Positions 1 to 5,946 of a DNA stretch of 7,264 bases are shown here, in pieces. Source of the stretch: Longimicrobium sp. (GTDB lineage Bacteria; Gemmatimonadota; Gemmatimonadetes; Longimicrobiales; Longimicrobiaceae); the NCBI GenBank assembly GCA_030446945.1, contig JAUJMI010000185.1, positions 1 to 7,264 of the forward strand, read 5' to 3'. Position numbers and translations under genes: made by a program. Numbering within the stretch: the stretch's first letter is position 1; every line of letters starts with the position of its first letter. The notes below the pieces were generated by a model. It was not told the DNA's origin. It saw only the letters and a program-made list of their open reading frames with translations, and made no database searches.

Positions 1-2108
1 CGGGCGCCGGCTCGGGCAAGACGCGCACGCTGGTCTTCCGCATCGCGCACCTGCTGCGGACGGGGGTGGACCCGCGCAGCATCCTGGCCGTCACCTTTAC
101 GAACAAGGCCGCGCTGGAGATGCGGGAGCGCGTGGCCAAGCTGGTGGGCAAGGAGGCCAAGGGCGTCCTCCTCTCCACCTTCCACTCGCTGGGCGCGCGC
201 CTCCTGCGCGACCACGGCACGCGCATCGGGCTCCCCAAGGACTTCGCCATCTACCCCACCGGCGACCAGGCGCAGATCGTCAAGCGCATCATCGCCGAGG
301 AGGTCCACGTCGTCGCCAGCGCGGGCGAGGACACGTACGACGCGAAGAAGATCCTCTTCCAGATCGGCGACTGGAAGAACCGCATGGTGGACCCCGCCGC
401 CGCGGCGCGCGAGGTTTCGGAAGGGATGATCAGGGGGAACCGCACGGACGACTACGCCGTGCTCGCCGCCGCCGTCTACCCGCGCTATGAGGCGTCGCTG
501 CGCGCGGCCGGCGCCTGCGACTTCGACGACCTGCTTCTGCTCCCGGTGAAGCTGCTGCGCGACGACGCCGAGGTGCGCGAGCGGTGCTGGAAGCGGTGGC
601 GCTACCTGATGATCGACGAGTACCAGGACACCAACGGGGCGCAGCTGGAGATGGCGCGCCTCCTGGCCGGCCCCCTCAAGAACCTGTGCGTGGTGGGCGA
701 CGACGACCAGTCCATCTACGCCTGGCGCGGCGCCGACGTGAGGAACATCCTCGACTTCGAGCGCCAGTTCCCGGGGTGCAAAGTCGTCATCATGGAGGAG
801 AACTACCGCTCCACGCAGCGCATCCTGGATGCGGCGAACGGCGTCATCGCCAACAACACCACGCGCAAGGCCAAGCGGCTGCGCACCGGCAACGGCCCGG
901 GCCCCAAGGTGGACCTGTGGGAGTTCACCGAGGCCGCGCGCCCGGCCGAGGAGCTGGAGGCGGAGATGGTGGCGCGCGAGATCGGGGTGCGGCGCTGGCA
1001 CGAGCAGCTCAAGTGGGCCGACTTCGCCGTCCTCTACCGCACCAACCTGCAGGCCAAGCCCGTCGAGGAAGCGCTGCGCGTGGCCAACATCCCGTACCGG
1101 GTGATCGGCGGGCAGAGCTACTTCGACCGCAAGGAGGTGGCGGACGCGGTGGCGTACCTGCGCGTCATCATCAACCCGGCCGACGAGGTCTCGCTGCGCC
1201 GCATCGTCAACTATCCCACGCGAGGCATCGGGCGCACCACGCTGATGAAGCTGTTGGAGGACGCGCGCGACGCCCGCCGCTCGCTATGGGAGACCATGCG
1301 GCGGGTGGAAGAGGTGGCGGCGGTGAGCCGGGCCCAGCGCGAGCCGGTGAAGCACTTCGTGGAGACGATCGAGGAGCTCCAGCTGGAGTACCGCGCCACC
1401 GAGGCCGCCATCGCCGCCGGGCAGGTGGAGGAGCGCACCCTCTGCGGATTCGCCAGGGAAGCGGTCAAGCGCCTGCGCCTGGAGGAGGCCGTGCGCGCCG
1501 ACAACGCCAGGAGCGAGCGCGCCGCCGAGGTGCGCGTCGACATCCTGCGCGACTTCATCGCCTCCATCGGCAGCTACGAGGAGCGCACCTGGACCGCGCA
1601 GCCCCTCCCCGACGAGGAGGACGACTGGAACCCGCCCGCCCTTCGGGACTTCCTGGAGCGCATCTCGCTCTCCGAGGACGACGACAGAAAGGACAAGGAG
1701 GACGACGAGCCGGACCGCGCCACGCTGATGTCGATGCACGCGGCCAAGGGGCTGGAGTTCACCCACGTCTTCATCATCGGCCTGGAGGAGGACATCCTCC
1801 CCCACTCGCGCAGCGTGCAGGCCGTGACGGAGGAGAACGGGATCGACCCGATCGCCGAGGAGCGGCGCCTCTTCTACGTGGGGATCACGAGGGCGCGGCA
1901 CCGCCTGACCCTTTCCGGCTGCGCCACGCGCCAGCAGCGGGGCGGCTCCATCCCCCGCCAGCCCTCGCGCTTCCTCAAGGAGATCCCCGTGGACCTCATC
2001 GAGCACCGCTCCGGCCAGTCGCGCACCTCCCTGGCCCCCGACGAGGCCAAAGAGATGAAGGAGAACTTCTTTGCTCGGATGAAGGAGATGCTGGCGCAGG
2101 GTGGCTGA
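1..2108 (+). CDS. Rep/PcrA/UvrD-type SF1A ATP-dependent DNA helicase, N-terminus missing
   Basis: An ATP-driven 3'-5' DNA translocase/helicase of the UvrD/Rep/PcrA group, acting in replication restart and repair. The first full codon is at 3, and the protein enters directly at Walker A (GAGSGKT, 3-23), so about 25-30 residues lie upstream of the window. Other motifs seen: TFTNKA (motif Ia), STFHSLG, DEYQDT (Walker B, 615-632), GDDDQSIYAWRG (motif III, 696-731), NYRST (motif IV, 801-815), SMHAAKGLEF (motif V, about 1731-1760), and YVGITRAR with the arginine finger (motif VI, 1875-1898). The C-terminus runs through PSRFLKEIP and stops about 45 residues later, so the Tudor-like tail of PcrA/UvrD appears absent. 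That length and stretches such as STFH-LG, FDDLLLLP and GG-S-F-R--V resemble E. coli Rep as I recall it, but Rep versus PcrA cannot be settled here. A very acidic linker (about 1608-1715) precedes motif V. No sign of damage. Stop TGA at 2106-2108. Confidence 0.96.
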   Translation, partial: GAGSGKTRTLVFRIAHLLRTGVDPRSILAVTFTNKAALEMRERVAKLVGKEAKGVLLSTFHSLGARLLRDHGTRIGLPKDFAIYPTGDQAQIVKRIIAEEVHVVASAGEDTYDAKKILFQIGDWKNRMVDPAAAAREVSEGMIRGNRTDDYAVLAAAVYPRYEASLRAAGACDFDDLLLLPVKLLRDDAEVRERCWKRWRYLMIDEYQDTNGAQLEMARLLAGPLKNLCVVGDDDQSIYAWRGADVRNILDFERQFPGCKVVIMEENYRSTQRILDAANGVIANNTTRKAKRLRTGNGPGPKVDLWEFTEAARPAEELEAEMVAREIGVRRWHEQLKWADFAVLYRTNLQAKPVEEALRVANIPYRVIGGQSYFDRKEVADAVAYLRVIINPADEVSLRRIVNYPTRGIGRTTLMKLLEDARDARRSLWETMRRVEEVAAVSRAQREPVKHFVETIEELQLEYRATEAAIAAGQVEERTLCGFAREAVKRLRLEEAVRADNARSERAAEVRVDILRDFIASIGSYEERTWTAQPLPDEEDDWNPPALRDFLERISLSEDDDRKDKEDDEPDRATLMSMHAAKGLEFTHVFIIGLEEDILPHSRSVQAVTEENGIDPIAEERRLFYVGITRARHRLTLSGCATRQQRGGSIPRQPSRFLKEIPVDLIEHRSGQSRTSLAPDEAKEMKENFFARMKEMLAQGG

Positions 2109-2118
2109 GGCGGGGCCC

Positions 2119-2167
2119 GGCGGTTGAAACCACTGCAACAACCGCGGGAAGCCTGCCTTCGCAGGCT
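2119..2167 (+). repeat. Copy 1 of an inverted intergenic hairpin element
   Basis: A 24-nt head (2119-2142, ending GCAACAAC) is followed by a 7-nt linker (2143-2149) and a perfect 7-bp hairpin: AGCCTGC 2150-2156, loop CTTC, GCAGGCT 2161-2167. The same head-linker-hairpin order recurs in reverse orientation at 2512-2570, with 19 of 24 head bases identical and a linker of exactly the same length. The hairpin starts 41 nt after the helicase stop. It could help end that transcript, but no T-tract follows, so repeat identity is the better supported reading. Confidence 0.65.
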
Positions 2168-2217
2168 CCGGGGAGCGGGACCGGTGGGGGAGGCGGGCAC
2201 CGCGGCCGTTCACCGCC

Positions 2218-2291
2218 GGCTGAAGCCCCCGGCTGAAACCACGGGAAGGCGGCTGAAGCCGGCTCGAGAACCGTGGTACGCGGTCGAAGCC
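2218..2291 (+). repeat. Cluster of GGYTGAARCC decamers
   Basis: Four related decamers lie here: GGCTGAAGCC 2218-2227, GGCTGAAACC 2231-2240, GGCTGAAGCC 2251-2260 and the diverged GGTCGAAGCC 2282-2291. A fifth, GGTTGAAACC 2122-2131, lies inside repeat copy 1. Each can fold as a mini-hairpin with a TGAA (or CGAA) loop. The closing triplets change together in two forms: GGT/ACC and GGC/GCC. Spacing is irregular, so this is not a CRISPR array or a simple tandem repeat. Function unknown. Confidence 0.55.
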
Positions 2292-2511
2292 GATTTCCTG
2301 AGCGGAGCGCGGACCCGAGCTCTCCTCCACACCACCCTGTGGCGCGGACCGAAGGCGACGGGCTCTGCCCCGAGCCCCGCAACCTCCAATGTTGGATGCC
2401 AGCTTCGGCGCCTCGCCAAGGTACGGCGCGCCACGCGGGGCTGCCCCTACGGGGCTCCAGGGGAGAGGAAGCGTGAGCTGAATCCCGCCTCTACGATCGA
2501 TCCCGCCCGCG

Positions 2512-2570
2512 AGTCGGCGCAGGTGGGCGCAGGCGGACTTTGTGCTGTTGTTGCCGCGAGTTCACCCGCC
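2512..2570 (-). repeat. Copy 2 (inverted) of the intergenic hairpin element
   Basis: Read on the minus strand this matches copy 1: a 24-nt head (2570-2547, ending GCAACAAC), a 7-nt linker (2546-2540), then hairpin arms AGTCCGC (2539-2533) and GCCGACT (2518-2512). Six of the seven arm positions pair. The loop is 14 nt instead of 4, and the 10 extra bases correspond to a direct duplication visible as GGCGCAGG at 2516-2523 and 2526-2533. The element ends 21 nt before the acetyltransferase start codon, so it would form most of that gene's upstream region. Confidence 0.6.
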
Positions 2571-2591
2571 CCAGACCCAGCCACCACCCCC

Positions 2592-3017
2592 ATGCCCAAC
2601 CTGACCATCTCACGAGGGCCCGCGAGCGAGGCCGATCTCAACACGGTGTTCGAGGGGTTGCGGGCGCACAACGCCGCGCGGGTGGGTGACCCCGGCTACT
2701 CGCCGCTCCACGTCCTGCTGCGCGACGGCGGCGGCGAGGTGCGGGGCGGGCTGGCGGGGGACGTGTTCTTGGGCTGGCTCTTCGTGCGCTACCTGTGGGT
2801 GGCCGAGGAGCACCGCGGCGGCGGTTATGGCGAGCGCCTGCTGCGCGAGGCCGAGGACGAGGCGCAATCGCGCGGCTGCCACGCCATCTGGCTCGACACC
2901 TTCAGCTTCCAGGCTCCCGGCTTTTACCGCCGCCTCGGCTTCCGGGAGTTCGGCCGCCTCGATGATTACCCCGCCGGCCACACGCGCCACTTCCTCTGGA
3001 AACCGATCCAGGGCTGA
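2592..3017 (+). CDS. GNAT-family N-acetyltransferase
   Basis: A 141-residue single-domain acetyltransferase that would transfer an acetyl group from acetyl-CoA to an amine. The substrate cannot be told from sequence. Residues 65-73 (VRYLWVAEE) look like the GNAT central strand. RGGGYG (75-80) is the motif A pyrophosphate-binding loop, followed by the ERLLREAEDEA helix. WLDTFSFQAPGFY-RLGF (100-117) is motif B with the usual C-terminal Tyr/Gly-Phe signature. The length is normal for a minimal GNAT protein. I chose ATG 2592 because MPNLTISRGPASEADL is a typical N-terminus, whereas everything upstream in frame is repeat sequence. The bases before the ATG are C-rich with no Shine-Dalgarno match, so initiation may be leaderless or weak. 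It stands alone on the plus strand, convergent with the minus-strand operon and separated from the helicase by 483 bp. Soluble, with no membrane segment seen. Confidence 0.9.
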   Translation: MPNLTISRGPASEADLNTVFEGLRAHNAARVGDPGYSPLHVLLRDGGGEVRGGLAGDVFLGWLFVRYLWVAEEHRGGGYGERLLREAEDEAQSRGCHAIWLDTFSFQAPGFYRRLGFREFGRLDDYPAGHTRHFLWKPIQG

Positions 3018-3036
3018 GGAGCTCCTCCCGCCCTTT

Positions 3037-3104
3037 CCTCTGTCGCTCCGTGTCTCCATGTGAACCACGCAGTTGCGGTCCTCTCCGCGCCTCCGTGTGA
3101 GACC
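3037..3104. repeat. Two degenerate CTCCGTGT-CTCCGTGTGA-ACC repeats
   Basis: Copy A (3046-3066) and copy B (3083-3104) share the pattern CTCCGYGY followed by CTCCRTGTGA and ACC, and each unit is itself a doubled CTCCGTG word. They are separated by 16 nt. They lie just after the acetyltransferase stop, between convergent genes. From recollection, similar 'tccgtgtctccgtgtga' phrases recur between genes in several GC-rich bacterial genomes, but this was not checked. No reading frame here looks protein-coding. Confidence 0.5.
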
Positions 3105-3147
3105 CGCCGTTCCGCACGATTACGGAGAAATGCAGCCGCCCAGACGA

Positions 3148-3183
3148 ATCGCGGCCCGTACCGGGTGAGGTGCGGGCCGCGAT
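3148..3183 (-). terminator. Strong stem-loop terminator between convergent genes
   Basis: An 11-bp perfect inverted repeat (ATCGCGGCCCG 3148-3158 and CGGGCCGCGAT 3173-3183) continues inward through a T-G wobble, an A-T pair and two C-G pairs. This gives about 15 bp closing on a 6-nt loop (3163-3168). It begins 20 nt past the lipoprotein stop on the minus strand and about 130 nt past the acetyltransferase stop on the plus strand. It therefore most likely ends the minus-strand operon and may act in both directions. No clear T-tract follows on either side, which is common for such hairpins in GC-rich genomes. Confidence 0.7.
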
Positions 3184-3203
3184 CCGTCGTCCAACCAGTA
3201 CGG

Positions 3204-3788
3204 TCAGGCGCGGGCCAGGCGCAGCTGCACGGCGCGGGCGATGGCCCCCTCCAGCTCGCCGGTGCTGCTGCACGCAACCGCGCCGCTCGTCTCGGCGGCG
3301 ACGTACGCACCCTTCACCAGCGTGCGCACGCGGCTCTTCTCCCCGTGCGGAATGACCATGGTGAGAACCGACAGGCGCACCGGGAAGGCGTTCGCCGCCG
3401 GACCGCGCAGCCCGGTCTGCCCGCAGTCCAGGTAAGTGGAGATCTCCGCCCGGCCCAGCTTGCCGCGGGCAGAGAAGTTGGCGTTCCCCGTGGTGCGGTT
3501 CGGCGGGTCAATGGTGCCCACCGTCATCCCCAGGTCCGTGTACGCCTCGCCCAGCACGCCGAAGACGTTGTCCGCGCTCGCCTGTACTTCCACCTCGCGG
3601 GCGCCGCTGAACGAGGTGGTGGTGATCGGGAGCACCGTGGTCCCCCCGGAGGCGTTCACTGTGGTGATCATCTGCGTGTTGCGCGTCACCTCCTCGCGCG
3701 GTGCGGCCGGGGCTTCGGCCTCCCGGGGCGCGGTGGCACAGGCCGACAGCGCCAGGAGCAGCGCGGCGGACAGAGAAGTACGGGTCAT
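3204..3788 (-). CDS. Putative lipoprotein of unknown function
   Basis: A 194-residue protein I do not recognise. It has a short basic N-terminus, a hydrophobic segment (SLSAALLLAL) and a lipobox LSAC ending at Cys17, so it should be lipidated and anchored in the envelope. Residues 18-35 are a low-complexity Ala/Pro/Glu linker typical after a lipid-anchored Cys. The remainder is a soluble domain with likely beta strands (for example MITTVNASGGTTVLPITTT and AREVEVQAS) and two further cysteines, Cys122 and Cys173, that could form a disulfide. The start is well supported: ATG 3786-3788 with GGAG (3795-3798) 6 nt upstream. It lies 62 nt after the pseudouridine synthase stop on the same strand and is probably the last gene of that operon, with a strong hairpin 20 nt past its stop. 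No conserved catalytic motif was seen, so no function is claimed. Confidence 0.85.
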   Translation of the reverse strand: MTRTSLSAALLLALSACATAPREAEAPAAPREEVTRNTQMITTVNASGGTTVLPITTTSFSGAREVEVQASADNVFGVLGEAYTDLGMTVGTIDPPNRTTGNANFSARGKLGRAEISTYLDCGQTGLRGPAANAFPVRLSVLTMVIPHGEKSRVRTLVKGAYVAAETSGAVACSSTGELEGAIARAVQLRLARA

Positions 3789-3850
3789 GGGCGTCTCCGG
3801 TGGGTGGGTACTGCGTGGTCCGCGGGCGCCGGCGTGGAGCCCGCACGGAG

Positions 3851-4828
3851 CTACCGTGGAGGGCCGGGGTGTCGCAGCGCGTCCAGCAGCGCGGCGACGT
3901 CCGCGGGAACGGGAGCTTCCAGCATCATGGCGTTGCGCGTGGCCGGGTGCACGAACGAGAGCCGGAGCGCATGGAGTGCCTGCCTACGGATCAGCGCGGG
4001 TGCGGCCCCGCCGTACGCGCGGTCGCCCAGCACCGGGTGCCCCAGGTGCGCCATGTGCACGCGAATCTGGTGCGTACGCCCCGTGTCCAGCTCCAGCTCC
4101 AGCAGCGTGGCGCCGGAGAAGCGCTCGCGCACGCGGAAGCGGGTCCGCGCGGGCTCGCCGCCGGGGCGCACCGCGCGCAGGCTGGGGTTGCGCGGGTGGC
4201 GGCCGATGGGAGCCTCGGCGGTCCCCTCGTCCTCCCCCACCACGCCACGCACCACCGCAAGATATTCGCGCCGCAGGGTGCGTTCGCGCAACTGCCTGTC
4301 CAGGTGCTGGTGCGCGAAGGCGCTCTTCGCCACCAGGAGGAGCCCCGACGTATCGCGGTCGATGCGGTGCACGGGGCGCGCCCGCGCGTCAATCTGCTGC
4401 GCCTGGAAGTGGTGCGCGATCCCGTGCGAGAGCGTCCTGGTGTGCTCGGGGGAGGTGGGGTGGACGAGCAGGAAGGGCGGCTTGTTGAGCACCAGCACGT
4501 CGCGGTCCTCGTGAACCACGTCCAGCTCCATCTCCACCGGTTCCACACCCGCCGCCTCGCGCTCGCCCAGCTTTGCCGCCACCACGTCGCCCGGGCGCAC
4601 CGCACGCGCCAGGTACGCGGTTTTGCGGTTCACCAGCACCCCCTTCGCGCGGGTCAGCCGCTGGATCATCCGCCGCGAGATCCCCATCGGCCCGGTGAGG
4701 ATCTCCTGCACCGTGCGCCCGGCCTCCTCCTCGCACACCGTGTGCTGCGCCCACCGGCGGGGCGGCGCGGACTTTGGTTCGCCATTCATATCTGGAACAG
4801 CAGATTGCGGTTCGCGGTTGCCGATCAC
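3851..4828 (-). CDS. RluA/RluD-family rRNA pseudouridine synthase
   Basis: Converts specific uridines to pseudouridine in RNA, in this family usually 23S rRNA or tRNA. The 325-residue protein starts with a variable tail of about 25 residues, then an S4-type RNA-binding domain (about 30-95, with SRRMIQRLTRAKGVLVN). The catalytic domain carries LNKP (114-117), HRIDRDTSG (154-162) with the expected catalytic Asp157, EYLAVVRG (188-195), TGRTHQIRVH (249-258) and LGDRAYGG. This is RluD-like architecture, but the target uridine cannot be assigned, so no symbol is given. The start is GTG 4826-4828, overlapping the aroB stop as GTGA, which suggests translational coupling. An in-frame ATG at 4787-4789 (residue 14) is an alternative, and neither has a clear Shine-Dalgarno sequence. 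The stop is TAG 3851-3853. Confidence 0.94.
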   Translation of the reverse strand: MIGNREPQSAVPDMNGEPKSAPPRRWAQHTVCEEEAGRTVQEILTGPMGISRRMIQRLTRAKGVLVNRKTAYLARAVRPGDVVAAKLGEREAAGVEPVEMELDVVHEDRDVLVLNKPPFLLVHPTSPEHTRTLSHGIAHHFQAQQIDARARPVHRIDRDTSGLLLVAKSAFAHQHLDRQLRERTLRREYLAVVRGVVGEDEGTAEAPIGRHPRNPSLRAVRPGGEPARTRFRVRERFSGATLLELELDTGRTHQIRVHMAHLGHPVLGDRAYGGAAPALIRRQALHALRLSFVHPATRNAMMLEAPVPADVAALLDALRHPGPPR

Positions 4829-5946
4829 GACCGCCCCGCACCGGCCAGGACCGCGGCGACGGTCTCGTCGGCCACGGGGGCGCCCCAGCGGCCGTCGCGC
4901 ACGGCGGGGGTGCCCACGCCCTCGATCAGCGCGTACTCCACCCGCCCGTCACGCGACTTCTTGTCGCCGCGCGTCCAGCCGATCACGTCGGCCGCGGCGT
5001 ACTCCAGCGGGAGCGATGCGGGGAGGCCCAGACGGGTGAGGACGCGCCGGAGCCGCGCCGCGGTGCCCGCCGCCGTCACCCCGATCCGCTCCCCCAGCCG
5101 CGCCTCCTCCACCATCCCGATCGCCACCGCCTCGCCGTGCAGCAGCGTGTAGCCGGAGAGCGACTCCACCGCGTGCCCCAGCGTGTGGCCGAAGTTGAGG
5201 AGCTTGCGCGGCCCCGCCTCGCGCACGTCGCGCTTCACGATCTCGGCCTTGATCTCCACCGAGCGCACGATCATCCGGCAGAGCGCCTCCGGGTCGCCCC
5301 CCAGCAGCTTGTGCGCGGACTGCTCGATCCAGTCCAGGTACTCCGGGTCGGCGATGGCGCCGTGCTTCACCGCCTCGGCCATCCCGGCGCGCAGGTGCTC
5401 GGGGGGGAGGGTGCGCAGCAGGTCGGGGTCGATCACCACGCAGCGCGGCTGGTGGAAGGCCCCCACCATGTTCTTCCCCGCCGGCGTGTCCACCCCCGTC
5501 TTGCCCCCCACCGACGAGTCGATCATCGCCAGCAGCGAAGTGGGGAGCTGCACCAGGGTGAGGCCGCGCATGTAGGTGGCCGCAACGAAGCCGCCCAGGT
5601 CCCCCGGCACCCCGCCGCCAAAGGCCACCACCGCCGCGTCGCGCCCCAGCCCGGCTTCCATCATGGCGTCGGACACCAGCGCCCACGTCTCGCGCGTCTT
5701 GCGCGCCTCGCCCGCGGTGAAGGCGAAGACGTCCGCGCGATAGCCGGCCGCGTGCAGCATCCGCGAAAGGCGCACGGCGTAAAGCTCCGCCACCCGGTCG
5801 TCCGTCACCACCGCGTAGCGCTGCGCGGGGCAGAAATTGGAGAGGATGGCGCCGATGGAGCCAAAGATCCCCGCCCCCACCAGGACCTCGTAACCGGAGG
5901 CGGGGCTTTCCGATGAAGAAACAGCGATTCTCTGCTTGATGCTCAT
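4825..5946 (-). CDS. aroB: 3-dehydroquinate synthase
   Basis: Second step of the shikimate pathway: closes DAHP (3-deoxy-D-arabino-heptulosonate 7-phosphate) to 3-dehydroquinate using NAD+ and a divalent metal, in the cytosol. The 373-residue length is normal. Diagnostic blocks: FGGGVPGDLGGFVAATYMRG (109-128), PTSLLAMIDSSVGGKTGVD (135-153), GKNMVGAFHQP (157-167), AEAVKHG (190-196), NFGHTLGHAVE (251-261), HGEAVAIGM (270-278) and RGDKK (326-330). The expected metal ligands are present at Glu191, His254 and His270. The start is ATG 5944-5946, overlapping the upstream ligase stop as ATGA, with GGAG (5955-5958) 8 nt upstream. Its own stop overlaps the next start as GTGA. No other shikimate gene, such as aroK, is visible nearby. 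Intact. Confidence 0.98.
   Translation of the reverse strand: MSIKQRIAVSSSESPASGYEVLVGAGIFGSIGAILSNFCPAQRYAVVTDDRVAELYAVRLSRMLHAAGYRADVFAFTAGEARKTRETWALVSDAMMEAGLGRDAAVVAFGGGVPGDLGGFVAATYMRGLTLVQLPTSLLAMIDSSVGGKTGVDTPAGKNMVGAFHQPRCVVIDPDLLRTLPPEHLRAGMAEAVKHGAIADPEYLDWIEQSAHKLLGGDPEALCRMIVRSVEIKAEIVKRDVREAGPRKLLNFGHTLGHAVESLSGYTLLHGEAVAIGMVEEARLGERIGVTAAGTAARLRRVLTRLGLPASLPLEYAAADVIGWTRGDKKSRDGRVEYALIEGVGTPAVRDGRWGAPVADETVAAVLAGAGRS

Larger units (their letters stand above)
2109..2591. other. 483-bp gene-free spacer made largely of structured repeats
   Basis: No credible gene lies between the helicase stop and the acetyltransferase start. The acetyltransferase frame stays open leftwards to a TTG at 2124, but that extension runs through repeat sequence and shows no protein-like composition. 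The spacer is bounded by two inverted copies of one element (2119-2167 and 2512-2570). Between them are GGYTGAARCC-type decamers, a 7-bp inverted repeat ACCACGG/CCGTGGT (2238-2244 and 2271-2277), a short palindrome TCCAA-TG-TTGGA (2385-2396) and a GCCCC-TAC-GGGGC hairpin (2443-2455). No promoter was recognised with confidence. Confidence 0.75.

Noticed and set aside
2150..2167. Intrinsic terminator for the helicase gene
   Set aside because: The stem is short and lacks a T-tract, and the hairpin is part of an element repeated upstream of another gene, so it is listed as a repeat instead.
584..2236. 550-codon plus-strand frame overlapping the helicase
   Set aside because: The translation is Arg/Gly/Pro/Ala-rich, a typical shifted-frame shadow of GC-rich coding DNA.
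2218..2291. Possible CRISPR array
   Set aside because: The repeats are only 10 nt, unevenly spaced and variable, with no spacers of constant length and no cas gene in the window.
1284..2330. Long minus-strand open frame of 348 codons opposite the helicase
   Set aside because: It lies antisense to a helicase with all its motifs intact. High GC keeps antisense frames open, and the translation shows no recognisable domain.
2124..2591. In-frame N-terminal extension of the acetyltransferase from a TTG
   Set aside because: It runs through inverted repeats and decamers, lacks protein-like conservation and would more than double the size of a complete GNAT domain.
3060..5152. Long plus-strand frames opposite the lipoprotein, pseudouridine synthase and aroB
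   Set aside because: They are antisense to convincingly identified genes, and their compositions are Arg/Ala/Gly/Pro-biased.
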